Under the pieces are notes generated by a model. It saw only the letters and a list, made by a program, of their open reading frames with translations, was not told where the DNA came from and ran no database searches. Positions 17,675 through 25,915 of a DNA stretch of 39,374 bases are shown here, piece by piece. This DNA is from Saprospiraceae bacterium (GTDB lineage Bacteria; Bacteroidota; Bacteroidia; Chitinophagales; Saprospiraceae): the NCBI GenBank assembly GCA_016787525.1, contig JAEUUP010000137.1, positions 1 to 39,374 of the forward strand, in the 5' to 3' direction. The stretch's first letter is position 1. Every line of letters starts with the position of its first letter. A program made the position numbers and the translations under genes.

Positions 17675-18100
17675 ATGACAATTCAACAGATTCAACTTGT
17701 GAAAGACAGTTGGGCGTTAGTACGCACCATCGAGCCAGAAATCGTTGCAAACGCTTTCTATAACAAACTTTTTACCGACCATCCGAGCGTGCGGGCCATG
17801 TTTCCGAGCGACATGAAGGAGCAATACCGCAAATTGATGACCATGCTCAATGTCGTCATCGTCAATCTCCATCGTTTGGATAGTTTGGCAGTTGATATTG
17901 CCCAATTAGCGCGTCGCCACAAAGAATACGGCGCACAACCTGCCCATTTTACAGCTGTTGGTGCAGCTCTGTTGTGGACTTTGGAAAGTGGTTTGGGTGC
18001 GTCTTGGACTGAACCCGTCAAAGAAGCGTGGGTTACATGTTACACAATTATCTCGAATGCGATGATTGAAGCGATGCAAGAAGAACCTCAATTGGTTTGA
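17675..18100 (+). CDS. single-domain haemoglobin (flavohaemoglobin-like globin)
   Basis: 141 residues from the ATG at 17675. The open frame extends 31 codons upstream but begins inside a TACTGAGGGG copy and does not resemble globin, so I reject that start. The globin fold is visible: FYNKLF supplies Tyr B10, KEQYRKLM supplies Gln E7, and LARRHKEYG supplies the proximal His F8. These match the haem domain of flavohaemoglobins (Hmp), but no FAD/NAD domain follows. Likely roles are NO detoxification or oxygen binding in the cytoplasm. It stands alone, with an inverted repeat after its stop. Confidence 0.9.
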   Translation: MTIQQIQLVKDSWALVRTIEPEIVANAFYNKLFTDHPSVRAMFPSDMKEQYRKLMTMLNVVIVNLHRLDSLAVDIAQLARRHKEYGAQPAHFTAVGAALLWTLESGLGASWTEPVKEAWVTCYTIISNAMIEAMQEEPQLV

Positions 18101-18114
18101 TATATTAGTCATTG

Positions 18115-18163
18115 GTCATTTCAGTAGTGTCATCTTTCGTCATAATGTCACCACTGAAATGAC
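18115..18163 (+). terminator. hairpin after the globin gene
   Basis: 19-nt arms (18115-18133 and 18145-18163) pair with two mismatches around an 11-nt loop, starting 14 bp after the globin stop. No T-run follows, so termination is possible but not certain. The sequence (repeated AGTCATT and TCATTTCAGT) resembles other small intergenic repeats in the window. Confidence 0.45.
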
Positions 18164-18196
18164 TAATAACTGAGATAACGCAGTTAATAAAAATCA

Positions 18197-18328
18197 ATGA
18201 AAACAATAGCAAACATCTTCAAAGTCATACTCGCAGGTGTGTTTTTGCTCTTATTGGGCAGTTGTAAACGTAAAAAAGATGCTACCAAGTACCTTAGGGC
18301 AAAAACAAACATCAGAAGTGTATTCTAA
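18197..18328 (+). CDS. very short predicted lipoprotein
   Basis: A 43-residue reading frame: MKTIAN, a hydrophobic core with LLLLGSC as a good lipobox (Cys at residue 23), then a basic tail of 20 residues (KRKKDA onward) ending at TAA. The signal peptide is convincing; the mature part is very short. It may be an entericidin-like or lysis-type small lipoprotein, or a longer lipoprotein cut by a frameshift, since an open stretch of about 23 codons continues in another frame. No homologue is recognised. Confidence 0.45.
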   Translation: MKTIANIFKVILAGVFLLLLGSCKRKKDATKYLRAKTNIRSVF

Positions 18329-18418
18329 AGCAAGATGTTTTTTTGAAAACTCATCATCGTTTTGGACGATTGATAGGCATTTCTTTTCACCTCAATGTAT
18401 GAAAGATTTGTTTCAATA

Positions 18419-19099
18419 TCATATTTTATAATTTTGAAACAAATACCGTATCACAACCAAATGCGACCATAAAACCAACGGCACGATACAACAAGGCAAC
18501 CACACATAAGGAAAGTGAAAAACAGCAATATTGGGCTGTTCGAAAGCGAATTGTTGAAGCGGTGTAGGTGCAGACAATATAGCAGTGGCAACGATATTGA
18601 TGAGAAGCCCCAAACAGACAAAATGCCATAGAAGTTGGATATTTTTACTTATTTTACCTTTTTTCATGCCCCAATAATAGATGATGGGTGCAGATAAGCC
18701 CGACAAAATATCGAAATTACGTCCTTCAAAAGTCATCAATTCAGGAACAGCTTTGTGCAAAAACAGCCACCATAGTACCAACTCTACAGGTACGCGCACA
18801 ACGTGTAGCAGTGTCAATACTGAGGGGTCTAACGTGTCTAAAAAAGCTTTGCCTCGTATGGTAAAAAATAAAGCTGCAATTAAAATGACGGGCGGTAATA
18901 CAAGGAGCAAAAATCGCGGTGGCAAAGTATTCGTAACAGTATAAAATCCAGTCAACGATACCAAACTTTGAATCAAAAGCCAAGCGAAAATCAAAGTTAC
19001 AACCATTCTATACTGAGGGGTCGCTTTACTGAAAAAGATTACTGTTAGCCCTGTTGTCAGAGTAAATACAATGGGAATGTAGATAGGCAGATTTTCCAT
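18419..19099 (-). CDS. multi-span membrane protein of unknown function
   Basis: 226 residues from the ATG at 19099; a longer start at 19159 would add 20 charged residues before the first membrane span. About seven hydrophobic segments are visible (IPIVFTLTTGLTVIFF, then VVTLIFAWLLI, FLLLVLPPVILIAALFF, VELVLWWLFL and further). I do not recognise the family. It follows a Crp-family regulator gene at a 70-bp distance on the same strand, so the regulator and membrane protein are probably co-expressed; similar pairs occur in Bacteroidota. Two repeat-word copies are inside (18817-18828, LDPSVL; 19010-19021, TPQYRM), one in a loop and one at the edge of a span. Confidence 0.75.
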   Translation of the reverse strand: MENLPIYIPIVFTLTTGLTVIFFSKATPQYRMVVTLIFAWLLIQSLVSLTGFYTVTNTLPPRFLLLVLPPVILIAALFFTIRGKAFLDTLDPSVLTLLHVVRVPVELVLWWLFLHKAVPELMTFEGRNFDILSGLSAPIIYYWGMKKGKISKNIQLLWHFVCLGLLINIVATAILSAPTPLQQFAFEQPNIAVFHFPYVWLPCCIVPLVLWSHLVVIRYLFQNYKI

Positions 19100-19169
19100 T
19101 TTTTTAATTTTAAAACAAAGGAAAGTCGTTTGAGGCTCTTTTCTCTTGTCAAATGACAAGAAACGTTTT

Positions 19170-19751
19170 TTATTTTTTCTGAAAGTCGCGCCTAATTCGA
19201 CTCAGTGAGGTGTCTGTCACGCCCAAATAAGAGGCAATTTGTTTGAGAGGAGCGTGTTGAAAGATTTCGGGATTCGATACCAATAGATTTTTGTAACGTT
19301 CTTCTGCTGTTTCGTTTATCAAAGACAAAGTCCGTTGTTTCAATGCCACAAAACCTGTAACCAATCTCGAACGACCAAATTCTCGGAACTCTGGGATAGT
19401 GTGAAACAAATGATTGAGTTGCTCAAATGTAATCACATAACCTTTACAATCTGTCATGGCTTGAATGCTCTCTTGCGAAATCGTCCGATTAAAAAATGAA
19501 GCCACTTCAAACACCATAGACCGAGGCGTATAAAAATGAGTGGTCACTTCTGCCCCCTCAGTATTTAACGTAAAAGCGCGCAAAAAACCTTGTTCCAAAT
19601 ACATATATTCAGAACCAAGCTTTCCTTCCGTGAGAAAAAAATCGTTTTTCGATAAATCTCGCTCTTCAAATGGCGCAACAATATCATTGATGACCTGTTT
19701 TGAAGTGGGTATATTTAATTGAAAGAAATGAATTAAAGCGTCTTTTGACAT
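19170..19751 (-). CDS. Crp/Fnr-family transcriptional regulator
   Basis: 193 residues. An N-terminal cyclic-nucleotide-binding-like beta-roll (about 20-130, with KNDFFLTEG and MVFEVASFFN) is followed by a C-terminal helix-turn-helix (LKQIASYLGVTDTSLSRIRR, about 168-187) typical of Bacteroidota Crp-like regulators. There are no Fnr-type iron-sulfur Cys. The ligand is unknown. The natural target is likely the adjacent membrane-protein gene. A repeat-word copy at 19554-19564 encodes TEGA in the beta-roll. Confidence 0.88.
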   Translation of the reverse strand: MSKDALIHFFQLNIPTSKQVINDIVAPFEERDLSKNDFFLTEGKLGSEYMYLEQGFLRAFTLNTEGAEVTTHFYTPRSMVFEVASFFNRTISQESIQAMTDCKGYVITFEQLNHLFHTIPEFREFGRSRLVTGFVALKQRTLSLINETAEERYKNLLVSNPEIFQHAPLKQIASYLGVTDTSLSRIRRDFQKK

Positions 19752-19773
19752 AAGCTATTGTTTTATTGTAGGC

Positions 19774-19819
19774 GCATTTTGAGTTATAGGAAGGTCAGGC
19801 TTCCTATAACTCAAAACGC
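19774..19819. repeat. 20-bp inverted repeat upstream of the Crp gene
   Basis: GCATTTTGAGTTATAGGAAG pairs with its near-perfect complement (one mismatch) across a 6-nt loop. It lies 23 bp upstream of the Crp-family start codon and downstream of the 113-residue protein gene, so it may be a terminator or an operator-like structure. Confidence 0.55.
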
Positions 19820-19831
19820 ACCCATGCTCTT

Positions 19832-19862
19832 AGAAACTGTTTTAAGTTTCAAAACAGTTTCT
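19832..19862 (-). terminator. hairpin at the end of the small membrane protein gene
   Basis: 12-bp perfect arms (AGAAACTGTTTT with AAAACAGTTTCT) and a 7-nt loop touch the TGA stop codon at 19864-19862. It probably works as the 3' end of that gene. Confidence 0.55.
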
Positions 19863-20203
19863 CAAACAGCTCGACGAGCATCAATAAATGATTTGACAAA
19901 TGAAGACAGAGCAAAAACAGACGAACCAAGCATCACAATACTTCTGATAATGCCCATTGTATCATGCAATTGCAATTCGCGGCGCAAAGGCATAAACAAC
20001 CCGATGACAATGAGTAAAGTCAAAGCAGCGGCAATATGTCCTGCGTTTTTGTTGCCATCCCGCATTTTAGGTGTTTGAATCCAGAGGATAGCTCCTACAA
20101 ATATGGGAATGAGGGCCGTTGGTGCATCTTTTTCTAAATACGCCCAACCACCTAAAATGATAAGAACGAGCGAATTGATTAAATTTAGGAAATGTGGCTT
20201 CAT
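19862..20203 (-). CDS. small four-span membrane protein
   Basis: A 113-residue hydrophobic protein with about four predicted spans (LINSLVLIILGGWAYL, ALIPIFVGAILWI, IAAALTLLIVIGLFM, IVMLGSSVFALSSFV) and a basic C-terminus. It is of a common uncharacterised Bacteroidota type; I assign no function. A TAAATTTG -7 element with a TTG 18 nt upstream lies about 50 bp before the start. It is monocistronic by position, with hairpins after it. Confidence 0.72.
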   Translation of the reverse strand: MKPHFLNLINSLVLIILGGWAYLEKDAPTALIPIFVGAILWIQTPKMRDGNKNAGHIAAALTLLIVIGLFMPLRRELQLHDTMGIIRSIVMLGSSVFALSSFVKSFIDARRAV

Positions 20204-20250
20204 GATTCTGATATTTGATTGTATTACGAAATGATATTTTCTATTTCTGA

Positions 20251-20258
20251 CAAATTTA
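20251..20258 (-). promoter_or_regulatory. promoter of the small membrane protein gene
   Basis: TAAATTTG on the minus strand matches TAnnTTTG; TTG at 20279-20277 stands at an 18-nt spacing. The leader would be about 40 nt. Confidence 0.45.
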
Positions 20259-20406
20259 AAATTTAATTATTAATTTCAATGTTTTCAAACCAATTATTTA
20301 CCAAAAATTACGATAAACAACACACCATGGAACATTTTTGACTTAACAATGCTGTTTATAAAAACAATTTTTTTTAGAAAAAAAGCAGAACAAATATAGA
20401 AATCTA

Positions 20407-20414
20407 TATATTTG
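20407..20414 (+). promoter_or_regulatory. -7 promoter element of the carboxylase gene
   Basis: TATATTTG matches TAnnTTTG. It lies 72 bp upstream of the start codon in a very A/T-rich stretch. No clear -33 TTTG is present. Confidence 0.4.
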
Positions 20415-20486
20415 CAGATAAGTTTACCGCTTGTCGGAAAACAAAAAAGATAAGTCATTGATTACCAAATAACTAACCAAACGCAT

Positions 20487-22028
20487 ATGGAAAAACAACT
20501 TGCACAGTTGCACCATAAAAAAGAGCTTGCCAAACTCGGCGGCGGTCAAAAGCGCATTGATGCGCAACACAAAAAGGGCAAACTCTCGGCTCGCGAACGC
20601 ATTCATTTCCTACTCGACCCAGATAGTTTTGAAGAAATTGGCGCATTGGTGACGCACCGAAGCGTGGATTTTGGTCTCGAAAATGAGCAATACTATGGCG
20701 ATGGCGTTGTCACAGGTTATGGGACGGTGAATGGTCGGCTGGTTTATGTTTTTTCACAAGACTTTACTGTTTTCGGTGGTTCATTGTCTGAAACTCATGC
20801 CGAAAAGATATGTAAAATCATGGATTTAGCCATGAAAAATGGCGCGCCTTGCATTGGTCTCAACGACTCTGGTGGCGCACGTATTCAAGAAGGGGTCAAT
20901 TCGTTGGGTGGTTATGCCGATATTTTCTATCGCAATGTTTTGTCATCGGGTGTTGTGCCTCAGATTTCGGCTATCATGGGACCCTGTGCGGGCGGTGCCG
21001 TTTATTCGCCTGCCATGACGGACTTTATTTTGATGGTCGAAAACACTTCCTATATGTTCGTCACGGGTCCGAATGTCGTAAAAACCGTGACAAACGAAAA
21101 TGTGACTTCTGAGGAATTAGGTGGCGCGATGACCCATGCAACTAAGTCAGGCGTTACGCATTTGACAGCGGCAAATGACCTCGATTGTATCGAAAAAATC
21201 AAACGTTTGCTCTCTTATATGCCGCAAAATTGCGAAGAGAAACCCCCTCAGTATCCGTATCAAATCGGCGATGAATACAGAGATGCACTTACAGCTTTGA
21301 TTCCCGAAAATCCGAATCAGCCCTACGATATGCGTGAGGTGATTGCAGGAATCGTTGATAATGAATCTTTTATGGAAATCCATGAACATTATGCCGAAAA
21401 CATTGTCGTAGGTTTTGCACATTTGGCAGGTCGTTCTATCGGCATCGTTGCCAATCAACCAGCATCCTTGGCAGGCGTTTTAGATGTTGAAAGTTCTAAA
21501 AAAGGCGCAAGGTTTGTTCGTTTCTGCGATTCATTCAATATTCCCCTTTTGGTACTTGTAGATGTGCCTGGATTCTTGCCTGGCACTGACCAAGAGTGGC
21601 ATGGCATCATCACCAATGGTGCAAAATTGTTGTATGCGTTCAGCGAAGCCACTGTGCCACGCATCACCGTCATCACACGCAAGGCTTACGGCGGTGCATA
21701 TGATGTGATGAATTCAAAACACATTGGCGCAGACATGAATTTCGCTTGGCCCTCAGCCGAAATTGCAGTCATGGGGGCCAAAGGCGCATCGGAAATTATT
21801 TTCAAAAAGGAAATTTCGGAAGCAGAAGACCCTGCGGCAAAATTGGTAGAAAAAGAACGCGAATATGCTGAAAAGTTCGCCAATCCATACCGTGCAGCCG
21901 CTCGTGGTTTCGTGGACGAAGTGATTGACCCGCGCGAAACACGTCGTAAACTCATCAAATCGTTTGCGATGTTGGAAAATAAAGTCGCTCATTTGCCACG
22001 TAAAAAGCATGGGAATATTCCACTTTAA
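20487..22028 (+). CDS. pccB: acyl-CoA carboxylase beta (carboxyltransferase) subunit
   Basis: 513 residues of the propionyl-CoA/methylmalonyl-CoA carboxyltransferase family, which moves carboxyl from biotin to acyl-CoA. N-terminal crotonase-like half: [12 protein letters not shown] and [12 protein letters not shown] (oxyanion-forming glycines). C-terminal half: [12 protein letters not shown] and [12 protein letters not shown]. The length is normal for PccB. Substrate (propionyl-CoA or another short acyl-CoA) is inferred; no biotin carboxylase or biotin carrier gene is adjacent. A repeat-word copy (21242-21254) encodes PPQY in the linker between the halves, where variation is tolerated. A terminator follows. 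Confidence 0.92.
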   Translation: MEKQLAQLHHKKELAKLGGGQKRIDAQHKKGKLSARERIHFLLDPDSFEEIGALVTHRSVDFGLENEQYYGDGVVTGYGTVNGRLVYVFSQDFTVFGGSLSETHAEKICKIMDLAMKNGAPCIGLNDSGGARIQEGVNSLGGYADIFYRNVLSSGVVPQISAIMGPCAGGAVYSPAMTDFILMVENTSYMFVTGPNVVKTVTNENVTSEELGGAMTHATKSGVTHLTAANDLDCIEKIKRLLSYMPQNCEEKPPQYPYQIGDEYRDALTALIPENPNQPYDMREVIAGIVDNESFMEIHEHYAENIVVGFAHLAGRSIGIVANQPASLAGVLDVESSKKGARFVRFCDSFNIPLLVLVDVPGFLPGTDQEWHGIITNGAKLLYAFSEATVPRITVITRKAYGGAYDVMNSKHIGADMNFAWPSAEIAVMGAKGASEIIFKKEISEAEDPAAKLVEKEREYAEKFANPYRAAARGFVDEVIDPRETRRKLIKSFAMLENKVAHLPRKKHGNIPL

Positions 22029-22052
22029 GGTTTGATAATGCTTTTTGAAAAT

Positions 22053-22093
22053 AAAAAAGTTCGAGAAACAGACTGTGTCTCTCGAACTTTTTT
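22053..22093 (+). terminator. terminator after the carboxylase gene
   Basis: A 14-bp stem (AAAAAAGTTCGAGA with TCTCGAACTTTTTT) with a structured 13-nt loop and a T-run lies 25 bp after the stop codon. A repeat-word copy at 22103-22114 lies just beyond. Confidence 0.85.
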
Positions 22094-22183
22094 TTGGAAG
22101 ATACCCCTCAGTATTTGGGCAACTATTTGATTTACAATCAATTATTTCTGAGTCTTTTAGAAAAACTCTTGAGTCATTGCTGT

Positions 22184-23383
22184 TTAATTCAAAACAGGCA
22201 ACGCCATATAACCTCTAAATTGCTTGTCCTCTTCAAACTCCACACCTTCAAAATCTGTAACGACATTATAAAGTGTATCGCGTTCGATAGGCTTGCGACC
22301 AACGCGACGAATCATTTCGACCAATTCTTGGGTAGAAAGGGCAGGATTTTTCTCTTCTGAGCCTGCCATTGAATAAATTTTTGTGGTGTCGTCAATCGTT
22401 CCATCCAAATCATCAACACCAAATGACAAAGCAATTTGAGCTGTCGGACGACCAATCATGGGCCAATAGGCTTTGATATGGTCAAAATTATCCAAGAAAA
22501 TGCGGCTGACAGCGTAGTTTTTCAAGTCCTCCACGGTGGTTGATTCCGTCAAATGCGACATTTCATTGTCTTGATTTCTAAATTTCAAAGGAATAAAAGT
22601 CTGAAAACCGCCCGTTTTATCTTGCAATTTGCGGAGCTCATTGAGATGATGCACGCGATGCTCGTATTTTTCGATATGCCCATACAACATCGTCGCATTG
22701 GAACGCATACCTAAGTTGTGCCAAATTTCGTGTATTTCCAACCACTGTTCGCCCGTACATTTATCACCTGCAATGATTTTGCGAATATCTGGATGAAAAA
22801 TCTCCGCACCACCGCCTGGTAATGATTCACAGCCTGATTCTTTCACCAAACGCATCCCCTCAGTATAGCTCACTTTTGCTTTTTTGAAAATATAATGATA
22901 CTCCACAGGCGTGAGTGCTTTGACATGTAATTCGGGACGATGTGCTTTGATTTTTTTGAAAAACTCTAAATAAAAAGGCAAATCGTATTGAGGCAACACG
23001 CCACCTACTATATGCACCTCAGTCACAGGCTTGCCATCGTAGCTTTTCACAATGTTCATCATATCGTCCATTGTGTATTCCCACGAGTCATCGCCCCGCT
23101 GTTTGATAAGGCGAGAATAAGAGCAGAATTTGCAAGTATAAATGCACAAATTGGTCGGTTCTATATGAAAATTGCGGTTGAAATAAGTCTTGTCGCCATG
23201 CTTTTTTTCACGAATGAAATTGGCTAAAGCACCCACAAAACTCAAATCAGCTGTTTCAAAAAGCAGCAAAGCATCCCCCTCAGTAATACGCTTGCCACGA
23301 TGCACTTTTTGTGCAATAGATTGTAAATCACGGCTTAATGTTTTGTCGTTCAGAATAACTTGAATATCAGCAGTTTGTTTCAT
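22184..23383 (-). CDS. mqnE: aminofutalosine synthase
   Basis: A 399-residue radical SAM enzyme of the futalosine menaquinone route, joining 3-[(1-carboxyvinyl)oxy]benzoate and SAM. The iron-sulfur motif is CIYTCKFC (CxxxCxxC). HIVGGVLPQYDL, KALTPVEYHYI, LPGGGAEIFHPDIR, ATMLYGHIEKYEHRV and PLKFRNQDNEM match MqnE and not its relative MqnC. It is the last of seven minus-strand genes, after a 121-bp gap. Two repeat-word copies are inside (22856-22866, YTEGM; 23275-23285, ITEGD), both in the same codon phase. Confidence 0.92.
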   Translation of the reverse strand: MKQTADIQVILNDKTLSRDLQSIAQKVHRGKRITEGDALLLFETADLSFVGALANFIREKKHGDKTYFNRNFHIEPTNLCIYTCKFCSYSRLIKQRGDDSWEYTMDDMMNIVKSYDGKPVTEVHIVGGVLPQYDLPFYLEFFKKIKAHRPELHVKALTPVEYHYIFKKAKVSYTEGMRLVKESGCESLPGGGAEIFHPDIRKIIAGDKCTGEQWLEIHEIWHNLGMRSNATMLYGHIEKYEHRVHHLNELRKLQDKTGGFQTFIPLKFRNQDNEMSHLTESTTVEDLKNYAVSRIFLDNFDHIKAYWPMIGRPTAQIALSFGVDDLDGTIDDTTKIYSMAGSEEKNPALSTQELVEMIRRVGRKPIERDTLYNVVTDFEGVEFEEDKQFRGYMALPVLN

Positions 23384-23489
23384 TATCTTAATTTTTTACT
23401 TTTGATAGGAATGATTCCGCAAAGTAAACAGTCTTTCGGAACTTTCAGTTTAAATTGAAAGTCAATTTTTTGACAAAATATAAACTGTG

Positions 23490-23502
23490 ATACTGAGGGG
23501 GT
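23490..23502 (+). repeat. intergenic TACTGAGGGGG copy
   Basis: An exact copy with five G followed by TAT, 2 bp past the end of the Cys-rich protein gene, in the gap before mqnE. Confidence 0.85.
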
Positions 23503-23504
23503 AT

Positions 23505-24200
23505 TCAAAAGTCATACGTTCGCTCAACGACATTTTTATTATCCACTGAAAAAGTTTCAAAAAGGCGAAAAAGTTCCGAAGCCGTACGTCCAGACAACTG
23601 AATCAACACTTTTTCATCGGGCAAAACAGGTAAATAAATCGTGGTATCCACTTGACGAAACTGGAAATAGTGGTTCTTAACTTGATAACGTGAGATACTT
23701 TTGCGCAAAAATTCGGAGGCGGGTAAAGCCGTGACATTGACGATTTCGACATCTGTGTAGTGGCTGCGTAGGCGTAAAGCGAGGGTTACATAGGGTTTGA
23801 ACAAGAGTTTTATCTTTTCATTTGAGGTATTTATGGGGTGAAAATTATTGACACAAACCAAAGTATCCGTTTCCGCTTTGATAACATAACCTTCGAACGA
23901 ACAATTTAGACAGTCGCAACAACCTTCAATACCATTGAAACGACTTTTTAAATTGCCATTAACATCCGAAAAAAATGTCTTATCACTGCTCAAAGGACAA
24001 GCCTTGAATTCAGGTGCGATGATTTGTGCCAATTTTCCACGTATGGGTGCATCTGTGTAATATTGTCTCATTTCTACTTCAAAAACAATCTCTTTACTTT
24101 GGATTTTGTTGCACTCAAATAATTGACAGCGACAAAAACCCAACAGACTGATTATCAAAAGAATATGCACTGAAACTTTATAACATAGATTTAGAACCAT
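23505..24200 (-). CDS. exported Cys-rich protein of unknown function
   Basis: A 231-residue protein with an N-terminal hydrophobic segment (about 9-24) and then a Cys-rich region: CRCQLFEC near the mature N-terminus and CCDCLNC near residue 95. The first cluster includes possible signal-cleavage or lipidation Cys but no canonical lipobox. The rest is beta-rich. I do not recognise a family. It starts 6 bp after the DUF5777-like barrel gene and lies in the same direction as the haem-lipoprotein cluster, so it may act in the envelope with that cluster; a metal or disulfide role for the cysteines is inference. Confidence 0.65.
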   Translation of the reverse strand: MVLNLCYKVSVHILLIISLLGFCRCQLFECNKIQSKEIVFEVEMRQYYTDAPIRGKLAQIIAPEFKACPLSSDKTFFSDVNGNLKSRFNGIEGCCDCLNCSFEGYVIKAETDTLVCVNNFHPINTSNEKIKLLFKPYVTLALRLRSHYTDVEIVNVTALPASEFLRKSISRYQVKNHYFQFRQVDTTIYLPVLPDEKVLIQLSGRTASELFRLFETFSVDNKNVVERTYDF

Positions 24201-24206
24201 TCATTT

Positions 24207-25103
24207 TTATTTTTTTCTCTTTTTTGCATCATACATCGTAAAAACGCGGGATACATTGAATCCAAATCGAATCGCATTTTTACCCCAATTCGCATCCGTT
24301 TGTGTGATATAACTGTACTCTGACATCGAAGTTGAATTGGTAAAATGCAACTGGAAAACGTGACCACCTGTTTCAATATCGAAACCAATCGAGAGCGAAT
24401 TTTTGTAATTGTCCGCCAATTGATTAGGCAAAACATAGATGTATTCCGCATTGAATGTTGTGCGGCGATTCAAACGAACACGACCGCCAATTCCCATTGC
24501 CAAAACAGTATTTTTTTCGGCTTTAGTCGCCACAAGATTGCGGTGAACAACTGTTGGAGCTAATTCAAGTGTGAACGCATCGTTGAATTTACGCCCAATT
24601 AACAACTGATGGGTGTAAAAAAGACGCGAAGAGAAGTAGTTTTCACGCGTTGGGTCAGACCATTTTTGCGTCTCAATCGCCATGCTCGATAGCACAGAAA
24701 GTGTGATTGGCATATTGACTTTCCCTGTACTTTGGCGCAAAACACGGTATTTTACAAAGCCGTCAAACGCTTTTCTAACACTATTGCGATTGACTCCGAC
24801 AGTCAAATTGTCAGTGATGCCGTAATCCAAACCAATGCGTTGAGTAGCGGCATCCAAACCAAAAAGATCATAGAAACCTTCATCAATTGTACCAAAACGG
24901 TGTGAAATTTTCATATCCAATACACCTTCTGCTGTATTTTCGAGCGAGTGCATATTGATGATGCGGTTGGTTTTGAAACTGTATTTGGCATATTCAATGG
25001 TTTCTTCATCTTTGCCCAATTCATCGAGTAAACTGCCTTGTGCGAATGATTGAGTAGCCAAAATACTGAGGGGGAGTACGAAAAGAAGTAATTTATTTTT
25101 CAT
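24207..25103 (-). CDS. DUF5777-type outer-membrane beta-barrel protein
   Basis: A 298-residue protein with a signal peptide ending SFAQ and then alternating beta-strand sequence (KYSFKTNRIINMHSLE, MKISHRFGTIDEGFYDLFGLD) typical of the DUF5777 barrel family. In Bacteroidota such genes tend to sit beside YceI and c-type cytochrome-like genes, as here. The function is unknown. The repeat word (25063-25074) falls in the signal-peptide codons (LPLSI). A 33-bp perfect inverted repeat lies just upstream. Confidence 0.8.
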   Translation of the reverse strand: MKNKLLLFVLPLSILATQSFAQGSLLDELGKDEETIEYAKYSFKTNRIINMHSLENTAEGVLDMKISHRFGTIDEGFYDLFGLDAATQRIGLDYGITDNLTVGVNRNSVRKAFDGFVKYRVLRQSTGKVNMPITLSVLSSMAIETQKWSDPTRENYFSSRLFYTHQLLIGRKFNDAFTLELAPTVVHRNLVATKAEKNTVLAMGIGGRVRLNRRTTFNAEYIYVLPNQLADNYKNSLSIGFDIETGGHVFQLHFTNSTSMSEYSYITQTDANWGKNAIRFGFNVSRVFTMYDAKKRKK

Positions 25104-25138
25104 TCGAGAGTTTGATTTTTATTGTATCATTTGAGAGC

Positions 25139-25211
25139 CACGAATTGGGCGAATTAACGGATTAAACTAATCACTCTTATTAGTTTAATCCGTTAATTCG
25201 CCCAATTCGTG
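25139..25211. repeat. 33-bp perfect inverted repeat
   Basis: Arms 25139-25171 and 25179-25211 are exact complements around a 7-nt loop. The arm contains CGAATTGGGCGAATTAACGG. It sits between the YceI gene (upstream) and the barrel gene (downstream) on the minus strand. There is no T-run. It may be a REP-like element, an mRNA-stabilising hairpin or a small non-autonomous repeat. Confidence 0.85.
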
Positions 25212-25238
25212 ACACATGAATATGAGTTTGAGAAATAA

Positions 25239-25796
25239 TTATTTCACTAATTTTTGCAAAGCTGCACTGATGTCAATTTTAGCTTCTTTAGCAATTTTGT
25301 CTTTCACTGCCGCAGGAATCGCAATGCCATAATCTGCCATCAAGACTTTGAAAGCAGCCGAACCGTTGGTGATTGCGCCACCTTTAACGACCAAACTACC
25401 TTTAGCTTCAACGGGTTTTGTCACGCCGTGCATGGTCAAATTGCCTTTGATTTGGATGGGATAAGTGCCATCTTTTTTCAAATTGACAGAGCTGAAATTC
25501 GTAATATCACCTGCAAAAGTTGATTTTGGAAATTTGCCCGATTCCATATAGTTTTCATTGAAATGTTCTTCCATCAAAGCCGATTTGAAGTGAAAACCCT
25601 TGATAAGTACGGCTGATTCGACTTTGCCCGTGGCGGCATCAATCACCAAAGTACCTTTATTGGTTTTTCCTTCGATTTTCTCAAGTGGGCTATTCGCATC
25701 AAAAGCGACATTGGCATCTTTTGAGAAAAATTTGCCTTGTGCAGAAAGGCTAAACGTTGCGACGAGTGCTAATAAGCTGAAAAATACTTTTTTCAT
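25239..25796 (-). CDS. YceI-family periplasmic lipid-binding protein
   Basis: A 185-residue exported protein with signal peptide FSLSAQ. Its YceI-type barrel features include SPLEKIEGKTNKGTLVID, FHFKSALMEEHFNENYME, KSTFAGDI and the KGNLTMHGVTKPVEAK strand pair. YceI proteins form a lipocalin-like barrel that can hold polyisoprenoid lipids; a link to quinone or isoprenoid handling fits the neighbouring haem and menaquinone genes but is inference. It contains no exact repeat word. Confidence 0.88.
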   Translation of the reverse strand: MKKVFFSLLALVATFSLSAQGKFFSKDANVAFDANSPLEKIEGKTNKGTLVIDAATGKVESAVLIKGFHFKSALMEEHFNENYMESGKFPKSTFAGDITNFSSVNLKKDGTYPIQIKGNLTMHGVTKPVEAKGSLVVKGGAITNGSAAFKVLMADYGIAIPAAVKDKIAKEAKIDISAALQKLVK

Positions 25797-25886
25797 TGTT
25801 TAATTTTTTTTAATTGAATGTTCAGAAAAATCCGTTTTTTATAATCTATTGCTTTGTTAAGACGCATTTTTGAGGGTTTGAAACAT

Positions 25887-25898
25887 ACCCCTCAGTAA
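25887..25898 (-). repeat. intergenic TACTGAGGGG copy
   Basis: An exact copy with flank TTACTG and following TATG, between the OB-fold-like protein gene and the YceI gene. Confidence 0.85.
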
Positions 25899-25915
25899 TA
25901 TTCACTAAACTTTAA

